Origin: Lysobacter_K sp043738095
GTDB taxonomy: Bacteria > Pseudomonadota > Gammaproteobacteria > Xanthomonadales > Xanthomonadaceae
Length of the DNA: 26,348 nt
Assembly: GCA_043738095.1 (NCBI GenBank)
Contig: JAYSZI010000026.1
Location: 1-26,348 of the forward strand
Direction: 5' to 3'
Part shown: one piece after another, positions 7,327 to 16,400 of the stretch
Layout: every line of letters begins with the position of its first letter
Position numbering within the stretch: the first letter of the stretch is position 1
Position numbers and translations under genes: made by a program
Notes under the pieces: generated by a model
The model's input: only the letters and a program-made list of their open reading frames with translations
Databases searched by the model: none
Told to the model about the DNA's origin: nothing

Positions 7327-8217
7327 TCACAACGTGTTGTAGATGAACGTAACTAGCTGGTCGGGCTTGATAAACGCCTTACCCAGCTTTGCGTCGGTGG
7401 CAGCGGTGGGCTTGGCAGCGATCACTTGCGCGAGGGTCTTTCCGGCTTTCTTGAGCTTGGCGATCCGGTCACGATGGCCTTTGAGCATCACCCCATAGGC
7501 AGCCAGTTCGGCGCGATTGCTCACCGGCCCATGGCCCGGAACAACGATCGTGGTGGCATCGCTCATTGCCAGGCCACGGCTCACCGCCGCCAACAAGCCG
7601 CCAATGCTTCCGCCGGAGCCGGCATCGATAAACGGATACGCGCCGTTGAAATACACATCACCCATGTGCAGCACATTGGCTTTATCGAATTTCACCAAGG
7701 CATCGCCATCGGTATGGGCGTGCGCCACGTGCTGGGTACGGACGTGGTCGCCGTTGAGGTGCAAACTGACATCTTGTGAAAACGTCACCACCGGCAGCGC
7801 GCCGCTAGGTGAGGCAGGTATGGTTTTACCCAGCAGGAATTGCTCGGTGCTCATGCGCTTGCGCACGTTATCGTGGGCAACAATCACGGCGCCGGCCTTG
7901 CCAAGGGCCTCGTTGCCACCGGTGTGATCGCCGTGCCAATGGGTGTTGATCACAAAGCGCAGCGGTTGGTCGCTGAGCTTGCCAAGGGCGGCGCGGATCT
8001 TGTCCGACAGCGGCGCAAACTGGTCGTCAACGATGAAGACGCCATCGCTGCCAACGCTTGCGACGATGTTCCCGCCTGCCCCAGTCAACATGTAGGTGCC
8101 GGCGCGCAGCGCGGTGGTTTTGATTTCGACCTTGGAGTAATCCTGCGCGGCCGCAAGCGGCGTCAACAGGGGCACGGTCAGGGCGAGCAAAACCGCAAAG
8201 CGGTGGGGGGTGCGCAT
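7327..8217 (-). CDS. Secreted MBL-fold metallo-hydrolase
   Basis: The product has 296 residues from the ATG at 8217; a TTG two codons upstream is a less likely start. Residues 1-24 form a signal peptide ending in PLAAA|QDY, so the enzyme acts in the periplasm or outside. The metallo-beta-lactamase zinc motif is intact: HWHGDH (H93, H95, D97, H98), then HAHTDGD with H168, MGD with D187, and PGHGPV with H229. This pattern predicts a di-zinc hydrolase. Within the superfamily it resembles the broad periplasmic group that includes subclass B3-like and quinoprotein-relay-type hydrolases, but the substrate cannot be read from the sequence and beta-lactam resistance should not be assumed. It appears monocistronic, between its own leader dyad and a downstream terminator-like hairpin. 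Confidence 0.88.
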   Translation of the reverse strand: MRTPHRFAVLLALTVPLLTPLAAAQDYSKVEIKTTALRAGTYMLTGAGGNIVASVGSDGVFIVDDQFAPLSDKIRAALGKLSDQPLRFVINTHWHGDHTGGNEALGKAGAVIVAHDNVRKRMSTEQFLLGKTIPASPSGALPVVTFSQDVSLHLNGDHVRTQHVAHAHTDGDALVKFDKANVLHMGDVYFNGAYPFIDAGSGGSIGGLLAAVSRGLAMSDATTIVVPGHGPVSNRAELAAYGVMLKGHRDRIAKLKKAGKTLAQVIAAKPTAATDAKLGKAFIKPDQLVTFIYNTL

Positions 8218-8235
8218 GGGCAATTCCGGCTAGGG

Positions 8236-8252
8236 ACCTGACGCCGTCAGGT
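8236..8252. promoter_or_regulatory. 17-bp perfect palindrome in front of the MBL-fold gene
   Basis: ACCTGAC (8236-8242) and GTCAGGT (8246-8252) are perfect complements around GCC. The site is 19-35 bp upstream of the ATG at 8217. It fits a dimeric repressor operator or a hairpin in the mRNA leader. It has no T-run. Confidence 0.4.
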
Positions 8253-8429
8253 CGTGGCGTTACGTAGGGTGATCGAATAGTGTAAGTGGCGCTCCGCTTG
8301 AGTTTCTACCCTGCGGGACGTTGGGCTTTTTTGGCCGAGGGACAAACGACTATTGTCGACCCGGAGGCGCCTTGCTTGGTCGCGGAACCGCCAGCGCGGA
8401 TCCTTTTTTTTCGCTCCGCGGCGCGACAC

Positions 8430-8458
8430 AAAAAAAACGGCCCGGGGTCACCGGGCCG
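8430..8458 (-). terminator. Rho-independent terminator of the S8 protease gene
   Basis: CGGCCCGG (8438-8445) pairs with CCGGGCCG (8451-8458) around a 5-nt loop. On the minus strand the stem is followed by eight uninterrupted T residues (plus-strand A-run 8430-8437). It lies 30 bp after the protease stop codon at 8488. Confidence 0.93.
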
Positions 8459-8487
8459 CTTGGAACGCATCAAGTAAGTGGAGCGGA

Positions 8488-11001
8488 TTAGTCTTCCGCG
8501 CTCTGGTAGTGGCTCAGGTAGCGGCCCGCTGCCACCGCATACGCGGCGCGCGTCACCGTTTTGCTTGGGTCGAAGTACGCATGCAGCGTCGGCGCTAGGT
8601 CGTACGGGCCTTGCGTCACCGCAAAGCGCGCGTTGATCAAGCCGTGATCGAGCGCGAGTTGCACGTAGCCACGCAGACTCGGCGCTATCGAGGATGCATC
8701 ATCGATCGGAATGCGCTTGCCGTCGTAGAACGCGGTCAAGGGGCCGTTGAACGCTTGCGCTTCGTTCTGCAGCGCCAGGCTCTGCACCAGCGAGTACGCA
8801 AGGCTGACACGGGTGACGGTGTCGTTGGGTCGGAACGCACCGTTGAGCGTGCCCATCACGCCGTCCTGCGACTGGCTGAGATCACGCAATGGCGCGCCGC
8901 GGGCCACCGCCGATTCGGCGTAGGCGTAAGTCGCAGTGCCCGCCGACAGGTCGGTCAAGCTGGAGCGCCCATCGAACGGGAGGTGCTGACGCACGCTGGT
9001 GCCCATCACCAGGTATTGCGCCAGTTCACTGCGCTTGAGCACTTGATCGGGGCGGAACTGCTTGTCGGAATACCCATCGACTAGGCGGTGGGCAACCGCG
9101 AACTCAATCGCCTGTCGGGCCGCATGGCTCGAGACGTCGTTCATTCCGGTGTAACCGCCGCTGTTGAGGAAGCTGACCTCGCCGTTGACGTAGCCCGGGG
9201 CCGCGTAGCCGTTGGTGACCTTTGCCGGATCGAGCGCGACGCCGGAGACCGAACCGATTCCGCGCACAGTGACGGTCCAGGTTCCGGCCTTGCCAGGGGC
9301 GCCTGCGACGACGGTGTCACCGAGCACCGGCAATGCGATCGACGAGCCGTAGCGATTGCCGTCCGGATCGGTCAAGACCACGGCGATGGTGTTGGCATCG
9401 ACAGTGGCGCGCGCTGCTACCCACGACACCTCGGGCCCCACGGTGAACGACTTGCTTTCCACCGTCCCGACCGGAGAGAACAGAATCGAGAACGGCACTG
9501 GCGCGCCGCCGGGCGCGAGCATGGCGTTGGCATTGAACTCCCGCAGCGAGTTGACCGTCGCGCCGAAACCACTGCGCACGCCGGCAGCCTCGGCCACGGC
9601 GGCGTACGCGTTGATATGGCCGGCCCCGGCTTCCCAATAGATGCGGCCGGTCATGTTGCTGGCCGTGCGCTCGATGATGTCTTTGACTTGGCCTGCGGTC
9701 AGGTGCGGATTGGCCTCCAACATCAGCGCCACGACGCCGGCAACGTGCGGGGTCGCCATCGAGGTGCCGCTCATGTGGGTGTAGAACGGCAGGTGCGCAG
9801 GGGTCAGGTTGGCCTGATCCTGCTCCGCCGCCGTGGCCGGCAGCGCGCCTGTGGCAGTGCGGGTCGATACGATGTCAACGCCGGTGGCGACGATGGTCGG
9901 CTCGTTGATGTAGGTCCACTGCTTGCCGTCGGGCATGGTGAACGTGCCGGTCTCGCCGCGCTTGCCGCGCGAGGAGAAGCCGGTGAGCACGCCGTCCTTT
10001 TCGCCCGCGCCTACCGAGATTACCCACGGCGACTGCGCGTACGGGTTGTGGGTGTCTTCGCCGGCGCCGTCGTTGCCGGCGGCGAACACGCTGACGATGC
10101 CGCGCTTGTACAACTCATAGGTGGCGATGTTGACCGGGTTCAGCGGCTCGAACTTGCCCGAGCTGCCCCACGAGTTGCTGGTCACCCGGATGGCGCTGTC
10201 GAAGCTGAATTGGTTGGTTGCGGCGTAGTCGAGGCCGCCCACGGCGTCGAGGATGAACAGCACCGCGCCCGAGCCGTAGCCGACCAGGTCCGCGCCCGGC
10301 GCGACGCCGCGGTACAGGCCATTGGAGCGCTCGCCGGTGCCGCCGACGGTGCCGGCGCAATGGGTCCCATGGCCAGAGCCGAGGTCGGTGTTGGGCTGGT
10401 TTTCGAGGTAGGTCACCGGGACGATGCCAGGAGCCTCTCCGGCCGCGATCTCGGCCAGGATGTTTTGCGCGCCCAGCACGTTTTGCACCACGTGTTCGCC
10501 GAGCTTGAGGTCTTCATGGGTGGCATCGATACCCGAGTCGTTGACCATCACGGTCACGCCGGCACCACTGAACGGAATCGCGCGGCCGTAGTCGGCGGGA
10601 TTCTGCACGGCGCGGGCGGCGCCGGACATCTCGCGCTGCTCTTTGTTGAAGTAGCGCAGCGGCGCGTTGAAGTAGATCGAAGCCACATCGTCACGCAACG
10701 CGAGCGCGCGGATTTCGGCCGGCGTGGCCAGCGCGCCAGCGATCGGCAGCGTGCGCATGGTCACGCCCTTGCTGATGCCGAGCGACGCCAGCGCGGCGAT
10801 CTGGGCCGGGGTTACCGGCACGGACTGCTCGTAGCTGATGACAACCTGCAGTTCTTCGGCGGCGCCTGCGGTGGCCATTCGCGACAACAGCTGCGGGTCG
10901 AGTTGGGCGTCGGCAAGCGCGACGCCGCTGAGCAGCAGGCCAGCTGCGAGCGCGGAGATGCGGATAGTGCGGCGATGGCGTATGGCTGATTGCGACGACA
11001 T
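8488..11001 (-). CDS. Secreted S8 (subtilisin-like) serine protease with C-terminal SLH repeats
   Basis: The product has 837 residues. A signal peptide (about 1-31, ending VALADA) is followed by an inhibitor-I9-like propeptide (50-112). The catalytic domain (about 140-470) has the full triad: Asp155 in VNDSGID, His211 in GSGHGTHCAG and Ser414 in SGTSMATPHVAG. The oxyanion Asn310 is in FAAGND. A beta-rich region (about 490-610) resembles a pre-peptidase or jelly-roll module. The last 214 residues hold S-layer-homology-type repeats: AIEFAVAHRLVDGY...FRPD...KRSELAQYL, FRPNDTVTRVSLAYSL, and a third ending FDPSKTVTRAAYAVAAG. In other bacteria SLH repeats bind cell-wall polymers, which would hold the protease at the surface. 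GGAG lies before the ATG. The gene has its own terminator, so it is probably monocistronic. Confidence 0.93.
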   Translation of the reverse strand: MSSQSAIRHRRTIRISALAAGLLLSGVALADAQLDPQLLSRMATAGAAEELQVVISYEQSVPVTPAQIAALASLGISKGVTMRTLPIAGALATPAEIRALALRDDVASIYFNAPLRYFNKEQREMSGAARAVQNPADYGRAIPFSGAGVTVMVNDSGIDATHEDLKLGEHVVQNVLGAQNILAEIAAGEAPGIVPVTYLENQPNTDLGSGHGTHCAGTVGGTGERSNGLYRGVAPGADLVGYGSGAVLFILDAVGGLDYAATNQFSFDSAIRVTSNSWGSSGKFEPLNPVNIATYELYKRGIVSVFAAGNDGAGEDTHNPYAQSPWVISVGAGEKDGVLTGFSSRGKRGETGTFTMPDGKQWTYINEPTIVATGVDIVSTRTATGALPATAAEQDQANLTPAHLPFYTHMSGTSMATPHVAGVVALMLEANPHLTAGQVKDIIERTASNMTGRIYWEAGAGHINAYAAVAEAAGVRSGFGATVNSLREFNANAMLAPGGAPVPFSILFSPVGTVESKSFTVGPEVSWVAARATVDANTIAVVLTDPDGNRYGSSIALPVLGDTVVAGAPGKAGTWTVTVRGIGSVSGVALDPAKVTNGYAAPGYVNGEVSFLNSGGYTGMNDVSSHAARQAIEFAVAHRLVDGYSDKQFRPDQVLKRSELAQYLVMGTSVRQHLPFDGRSSLTDLSAGTATYAYAESAVARGAPLRDLSQSQDGVMGTLNGAFRPNDTVTRVSLAYSLVQSLALQNEAQAFNGPLTAFYDGKRIPIDDASSIAPSLRGYVQLALDHGLINARFAVTQGPYDLAPTLHAYFDPSKTVTRAAYAVAAGRYLSHYQSAED

Positions 11002-11020
11002 GGGGGAGGTCTCCGAAAGC

Positions 11021-11038
11021 CGCCCCCTGAGTGGGGCG
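11021..11038. promoter_or_regulatory. Hairpin in the protease mRNA leader
   Basis: CGCCCC (11021-11026) pairs with GGGGCG (11033-11038) around a 6-nt loop, 20-37 nt before the protease start codon. It may affect translation or mRNA stability, or be an operator half. Confidence 0.3.
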
Positions 11039-11074
11039 TACTCTGGGAGTGTTTACCGCCCGTTCGGCACAACC

Positions 11075-11123
11075 CATCCGGGTTTGGCCCCACGGGTACT
11101 GAGTGAAAACCCCCACGCACCCG
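11075..11123 (+). repeat. Imperfect ~50-bp direct repeat, copy 1 (protease side)
   Basis: On the plus strand this copy carries, in order, CATCCGGGT, CCCA, ACTG, then GTGAAAACCCC and AC. It lies 74-122 bp before the protease start. The same blocks at nearly the same spacing recur at 11473-11521. It looks like a regulatory element, as it belongs to no gene. Confidence 0.55.
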
Positions 11124-11368
11124 AGGCAATCCGAGTGAATCGGTCCGCAATACTAAAGCGCCCCCACACCATCAGGCCGACTTCGGGTAATTGCCCTGCG
11201 ACTGGAGAGGCGCTGCCCGGGCGTCCCGCATCCAATTTCAGCAGACCTGCGCGGCGCATATCGCTTCGGTGGGCGTGACTGCTTCAGGAGAGTCTAAGCC
11301 CTGCGCGAACTGCCGTTCCGCGGATTCAAGCCACAGCCGAGGGTTGCGAAGGCCTCAACTATGCGATC

Positions 11369-11385
11369 TCCCCGATCGTCGGGGA
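11369..11385. promoter_or_regulatory. 17-bp palindrome in the divergent region
   Basis: TCCCCGA (11369-11375) and TCGGGGA (11379-11385) are perfect complements around TCG. There is no T-run. It lies about 200 bp before the orphan secreted-protein gene. It could be an operator; no regulator can be named. Confidence 0.3.
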
Positions 11386-11472
11386 TCAATCCTCATTTCC
11401 ACTGTGACCTCCATCCCAGGCCCGCAGGAGTGGGGCATGGAAGCCTACCGGCGCTTGCCTTCACACCATATC

Positions 11473-11521
11473 CATCCGGGTGAACGCCCAGGCAACTGGG
11501 TAAAAACCCCTACAGACGCGT
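11473..11521 (+). repeat. Imperfect ~50-bp direct repeat, copy 2 (orphan-gene side)
   Basis: This copy carries CATCCGGGT, CCCA, ACTG, GTAAAAACCCC and AC in the same order as copy 1. It also contains two internal dyads, CCCAG-GCAA-CTGGG and GGGT-AAAA-ACCC. It ends 60 bp before the start codon of the orphan secreted protein, where a transcription-factor site would lie. Confidence 0.55.
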
Positions 11522-11581
11522 CCGTATCCGGCGCGGTAGGCTTCGGCCCTATCCCCACCCTCTGAACCCGGAGATGCGGCA

Positions 11582-12421
11582 ATGGTGAAGTTGAGCTGGG
11601 CACGGACGCTCCTGATAGCCGGCGCATTGATGTCGGTGAGCGCCGTCGCCATAGCGCAATCGCTGCCGGTCTCGGTCAATACCTCGGGCAACACCGCCAA
11701 CATCGTCATTGGTCTGCCGGGGCAGACGCTGGCCGACGTGTCGCTGGTGTTCGAGGATGTCAGCGGTCTCAACGCCACCAGCATCGGCGTCAGCGCCGAG
11801 CGCATCAACCTGACTGACCCGGCGCTGCTCGCGCGTCTGCCCGACGCCAACCTGCTCCAACCCAATCCCTCGCTGCCGCTGCTGATCACGATCGAGCCGC
11901 CGAGCGAGGGGGGCCTTAGCTTCCGTGGCACCGGTCGTATTGAAGTGCATACCCATGCCCTGGCCTACACCGTCGGCAGTTCGTTCCGGCTACTGAAAGC
12001 CCCCCTCGGTGGTGCCTTCCGCGACGTCACCGATGAGGTCGCCCAAGGCAGCGTGCGTGCTCGCGGCACTTACGGCGGCTTCTCGCAGTTCCTGATCGTT
12101 GCCGACCTGCGTCCTACCGGCGACGTGATCGACACCAAGATCCATTGGCTGCGCACGCGCATTGCTACCTTGCCGAGCAGCGAGCGGGAGGCCTTCACCA
12201 CTCTGCTTGACCAGGTTCATGCGGGTGTCAGCACGGCCAACTACAACGCCGCACTAGCAGCCGTCGATGCGTTCCGACAACGCGCGGACAGCCGTGGCGG
12301 CGAGCAGCTTGCCAACGAATGGCGGGCGACTCGCGATGTTGACAACCAAGCGGGCGACCTCGTCGCCGGAGCCGCCACCTTGCGTTTCAGCGTGGCCTAT
12401 CTACGGGATTTTGGGCAGTAA
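11582..12421 (+). CDS. Secreted protein of unrecognised family
   Basis: The product has 279 residues. GGAG lies 8 nt before the ATG. Residues 1-25 form a clear signal peptide (cleavage near AIAQ|SLP). The mature N-terminal half (about 30-165) is rich in alternating hydrophobic residues and looks like a beta-sandwich, with the segment VSLVFEDVSGLNATSIGVS. The C-terminal half (about 175-279) is predicted helical, with WLRTRIATLPSSEREAF. No catalytic motif, lipobox or anchoring signal is visible. It is transcribed divergently from the SLH protease and both have a copy of the same repeat upstream. The signalling cluster starts 71 bp downstream. I do not recognise a family, and a role as partner, substrate or inhibitor of the protease is only a guess from position. 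Confidence 0.8.
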   Translation: MVKLSWARTLLIAGALMSVSAVAIAQSLPVSVNTSGNTANIVIGLPGQTLADVSLVFEDVSGLNATSIGVSAERINLTDPALLARLPDANLLQPNPSLPLLITIEPPSEGGLSFRGTGRIEVHTHALAYTVGSSFRLLKAPLGGAFRDVTDEVAQGSVRARGTYGGFSQFLIVADLRPTGDVIDTKIHWLRTRIATLPSSEREAFTTLLDQVHAGVSTANYNAALAAVDAFRQRADSRGGEQLANEWRATRDVDNQAGDLVAGAATLRFSVAYLRDFGQ

Positions 12422-12492
12422 GCACGGCTTCGCGGCCCGTACGACGCCCCGCAACTGGTACCGCTGGGGCCAGTCGCGTCTAAGATGGGTCC

Positions 12493-13404
12493 ATGCTGGC
12501 GCGAATAATCGCTTATCCCCCCGATGTTGCAGCGCTGACCCGGTGGATTGAACCGGGCGAACGGTTGCGGGTTGGCCGTGCGTTGGACTGCGGCCTGCAA
12601 CTCGATCACCCGTCGGTGTCGCGCGCCCACGCCGAACTGAGCCATGACGGTACGACTTGGCGCCTTCACGATCTGAACAGCAAGAACGGCAGTTTTGCCG
12701 ACGGGCTCATGACCCGAGACGACCCGCTGCCGCCCGCATGCTGGCTGCGCTTCGGCGACGTGCATTGCGAGTTTGCGCAATTCGATGCCGAACAAGCCGG
12801 CGCATTGCGCGGTCGTGAACAGCAGCGCCGCAATCTGTCGGCGGTGATGACCCAGCAGGTCGCGGGCCAGACCCAGTTCGATTCGCTGCTCGATGAAGTG
12901 CTGCGCGGTGTGGTCGATCTAGCAGGCTGCACCCGCGGTTTCCTGCTCCTCGCCGATGGCGACGACTACGCCGTCAGTGCCAGCTTAGTGATCGATCCCA
13001 AGGCCCTGGACCGGCGGGCATTTTCGGGCAGCGTCGGCGCGGTGCAGCGCGCGTTGGGCCATGGCAAGCCGGTGGTGGTGAATCACGTCGGCAGCGAAGC
13101 CTGGCTCGCTGACCGCGCCTCGATCGTGGGCACCGGCTTGCAGACTTTGGTGTGCCTGCCATTGCGCGACGGCGAACGGGTATTCGGAGCGGTCTACGCC
13201 GACCGCCGCGGCCCGGGCGAACCGATCACTGAGTTCGATCTGCAACTGCTCGACGCGTTCGCCGAAACCGCGACCCTATGGCTGCTGACCCGGCGCGCGT
13301 TGCAGAAGCTCGATGACGTCCCACGCTGGAGCACGATCGTGCATGCGCAGGCCACAGGGACCCAGGTAGTCGATGCCATGCGACCCCCGGACGGCGCCCG
13401 GTGA
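12493..13404 (+). CDS. FHA-GAF domain protein
   Basis: The product has 303 residues. An N-terminal FHA domain (about 5-95) has the phosphothreonine-binding signature: GR at 28-29, SRAH at 43-46 and NG at 65-66. A short linker (RGREQQRRNL) leads to a GAF domain (about 128-280). There are no membrane segments, so it is cytoplasmic. FHA domains dock on pThr sites made by Hanks-type kinases, and GAF domains sense small ligands or redox state. The gene stop overlaps the start of the following Ser/Thr kinase by 4 bp (GTGA), so the two are translationally coupled and probably act together. The ribosome binding site before the ATG is weak. Two-domain FHA-GAF proteins usually carry an output domain; here there is none, so it is probably an adaptor. 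Confidence 0.87.
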   Translation: MLARIIAYPPDVAALTRWIEPGERLRVGRALDCGLQLDHPSVSRAHAELSHDGTTWRLHDLNSKNGSFADGLMTRDDPLPPACWLRFGDVHCEFAQFDAEQAGALRGREQQRRNLSAVMTQQVAGQTQFDSLLDEVLRGVVDLAGCTRGFLLLADGDDYAVSASLVIDPKALDRRAFSGSVGAVQRALGHGKPVVVNHVGSEAWLADRASIVGTGLQTLVCLPLRDGERVFGAVYADRRGPGEPITEFDLQLLDAFAETATLWLLTRRALQKLDDVPRWSTIVHAQATGTQVVDAMRPPDGAR

Positions 13405-16400
13405 GCGAGCCGCCGTACGCGACCGCCACCGGCCTGTACGCGCAGCAGCAACTCACGCCCGGAACCGTGCTTGCGGGACGTTTCCGGATCGAGGCCATCC
13501 TCGGCGTTGGCGGCATGGGCGTGGTGTATCGCGCCACCGACCTCGCCCTGCAGGTGCAGGTCGCGATTAAGCTGCTACGGCCCGAACTGGCCACGCGCGC
13601 CGATGCGTTCGAGCGCTTCCGCCAGGAACTACTGATGGCGCGGCAGGTGTCGAGCCCGCGCGTGGTGCGCATCCACGACCTGGCCCAGCACGAAGGCCAG
13701 TGGCTGATCAGCATGGACTACGTCGACGGCGAAGGCCTCGACCGGCGCCTCGACCGCGACGGCCCGATGGAGCCGACCGAAGCCGCGCGCATCGCCCGCC
13801 AACTCGCCGAAGGACTGGCCGCGGCGCATGCGAGCGGAGTGATCCATCGCGACCTCAAACCCGCGAACGTGCTGATCGATCGCAACGGGGATGTGTTCAT
13901 CAGCGACTTCGGCGTCGCACGGTCCCTGGCCAGTGGCGGCCTCACTCAGTCCGGCGCGGTGGTAGGCACCCCCGACTATTTGTCACCGGAACAGGCGCGC
14001 GGTGAGCCCATCGACGGCCGCAGCGACCTTTACGCTCTCGGCCTGCTGCTGTACGAAATGCTGACCGGGGCGATGCCGTTTTCCGGTGGAACGATCAGCG
14101 AGATTCTCGCGCAGCGCATGCTGCGTTCGCCGCCGCAGGTCACCACATTGCGCCCGCAGACGCCGCAATGGCTGACCCGGCTGGTGGATCGCTTGTTGCG
14201 CACGCAACCAGCGCACCGGCTGCAGAACGCCGACGAGGTGATCCGCGCGATCGACCGCCGTGAAGTGCCACGCGATTTTCGGCCCACCCGTGGCGTGTGG
14301 ATCGGTCTGGCCAGCGCCGCCGTGGTCGGTCTGGCTGCACTGGGCGCATGGCAATGGCCTCGCAACGCGGCACCGGTGGGCGTGGCCACAGTCGTCCCCC
14401 TGCACCGCTTGCTGGTACTGCCGATCCAAGCGCCCGCCGTCCAGGTCAGCCACGGCCGCGCGACGGCGCTGACAGCACTGCTGCGGGCAAGCCTGGCGAA
14501 TGTGCCGGGACTGGCTGTGGTCGATGAGGAACGAACCCAGCAGGCATTGCGGCAACTCGACCCTACGGGCACCGCCAAGCCCGACGCGGTGGCGTTGCGC
14601 CGGGTCATCGGCGCCGACCGCGCACTGCGCGTGCAACTGACGCCGGCCGCTTCCGGCTGGCAGGCCACGGCGGACATTCAAGGCGGGCCCGTCCCGTCGC
14701 CCCGGCTGCAAGCCACTGCCGCCGATGCGCTGGGTGCGTTCAATGCTTTGCTGTCGCAAGCGGCACTCGCGCGCGCGGTCGGCGCGGCGCGCGTGACGGC
14801 GACCCTGCCAACGTCCAGCGAAGCGCTCGACGCCTACGGCAATGGCCTGCGCGCGCACGCGGACGACACTCCGGCGCACGCCGTGCAGTTGCTGCGCGGC
14901 GCAACGGCCGTCGCGCCGGACTTCGTCCCTGCATGGCTCGCGCTGGCCAACGCCGCGCAGGCCATCGGCGAACAGGATGTCGCCTATGACGCGCTCGAAC
15001 ACGCTCAACGAGCTACGCCCGCGACGGCGCAGACGCTGCAACGCCGGATCAAGGCCGAACTCGCCCTGCTCGATGGCGACGCACCCGCTGCAGCGAGCGA
15101 ATGGCGCGCGTTGCTCACTGCCACGCCGGACGACACCCTGGCCGAACTCAATCTCGCCCGCGCGCTCGGCGGCGGCGGCGACTTCCCGGGCGCCATCAGC
15201 CGCTTGCAGGCGTTGACCACGCGCGATCCAAACGATCCGCGGGCGTGGTTCGAGCTTGGAAAGTTCTCGATCCTGCAAGGCCAGGCGCAACGCGCCGTAG
15301 ACGAACACCTGGTCCGTGCGCTTGTGCTGTTCAAGCGCAGCGGCAACCGGTTTGGAGAAGCCGAAACCGTCAACGCGCTCGGCATCGGTTACAGCCGCCT
15401 TGGGCAGAGTGACGACGCGGAGGAGCAGTACCGCAAGGCCGTCGAATTACGCCGCGCGGTCGGCAACCGCCGCGGCCTGGCCACGAGTCTGCGCAATCTC
15501 GGCAGCGTGCTGAGCACGCGTGGCAAATTCGACGAGGCCGCTTCGTTCCTGGACCAGGCGCGCGTGCTCCACACCGAACTACGCGATGAGGGCGGCTTGG
15601 CTGCAGTCGAGAACGAACTCGGACTGCTAGCAGAAGAACGCGGCGACTACCCGCAAGCACTTGCCGCCTTCCGGCGCGCGTTGAAATTGTGGCAGCAACT
15701 CGGCCACAAGCCGGGCATGGCGCAGGCGCTCAACGACATCGGCTTCGCCCACTTCCAACTCGGTGCCTACGACGACGCCCAGGCCTACCTGGTGCAATCG
15801 GCAAACGCCTACGCCGAACTCGGTGACAACACCGGACGCATCCGCACCCAGCAAAACCTCGGACTGCTTGCCACCGCGCGCGGCCAATGGCGCGAGGCGC
15901 GCAAGCAATTGACGGCGTCGTTGGCTGCAGCGGAGCAACAACAGATGTTCGAGGAGGTTGCGGTCAGTCGGCGCAACCTGGCTGAGCTGGAGCTGTTGCA
16001 AGGTCACCTCGCTGCGGCGATCACGCAATCGCGGCAGGCGATGAAATTATTCGACGAGCGCAAAGACCCGCGCGGGTTAGCGGACGCCGGCCTGATCGAG
16101 GTCCAGGCGTTGATGGCCGCCTACGGCAATGAAGCCGCCAGCGGTGCGATGGGGAAGCTCGCGCCGGCGATCGCGCAGGCGCCTGCGGAGCAACGCGGAC
16201 TCGCGGCCCTGCTTCAGGCGGAATTGGCCCGGCGCAATGGCGACCGCAACGCGCAATCGCAGGCCTTGGCGCAAGCACGTCGCCACGCGCGGGCCTCGGG
16301 CGTGCGGTTGTTGCAACTGCAGGTCGCGCTGGCCAGTGACGCAGCCCGCACGGATCCGACGCTCGACGCGTCTACCGCCACATTGGGTCACGCGGCGTTG

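Larger units (their letters stand above)
11002..11581. other. Divergent control region between the protease and the orphan secreted protein
   Basis: About 580 bp without a convincing gene. It contains a CGCCCC/GGGGCG hairpin in the protease leader, two copies of an imperfect direct repeat of about 50 bp (11075-11123 and 11473-11521), and a TCCCCGA/TCGGGGA dyad (11369-11385). The middle part (about 11170-11360) shows nothing recognisable. A long plus-strand frame through it lacks protein character. Confidence 0.6.

Noticed and set aside
7327..8217. MBL-fold enzyme as a beta-lactamase resistance gene
   Set aside because: The zinc motif alone does not define beta-lactamase activity, and the superfamily has many other secreted hydrolases.
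8404..8437. T8 and A8 runs facing each other around a GC-rich segment
   Set aside because: The A8 run is explained as the U-tract of the protease terminator. The T8 run has no adjacent stem of its own, so a bidirectional terminator is not supported.
9088..10989. 633-codon plus-strand frame opposite the S8 protease
   Set aside because: Antisense shadow created by high GC. It is rich in Arg, Gly, His and Val with no motif, while the minus frame has a full catalytic triad.
11191..11565. 124-codon plus-strand frame in the divergent control region
   Set aside because: No protein-like composition or motif, and it runs through the repeated regulatory element.
13983..15308. 441-codon minus-strand frame opposite the Ser/Thr kinase
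   Set aside because: Antisense shadow; the kinase and TPR motifs are on the plus strand.
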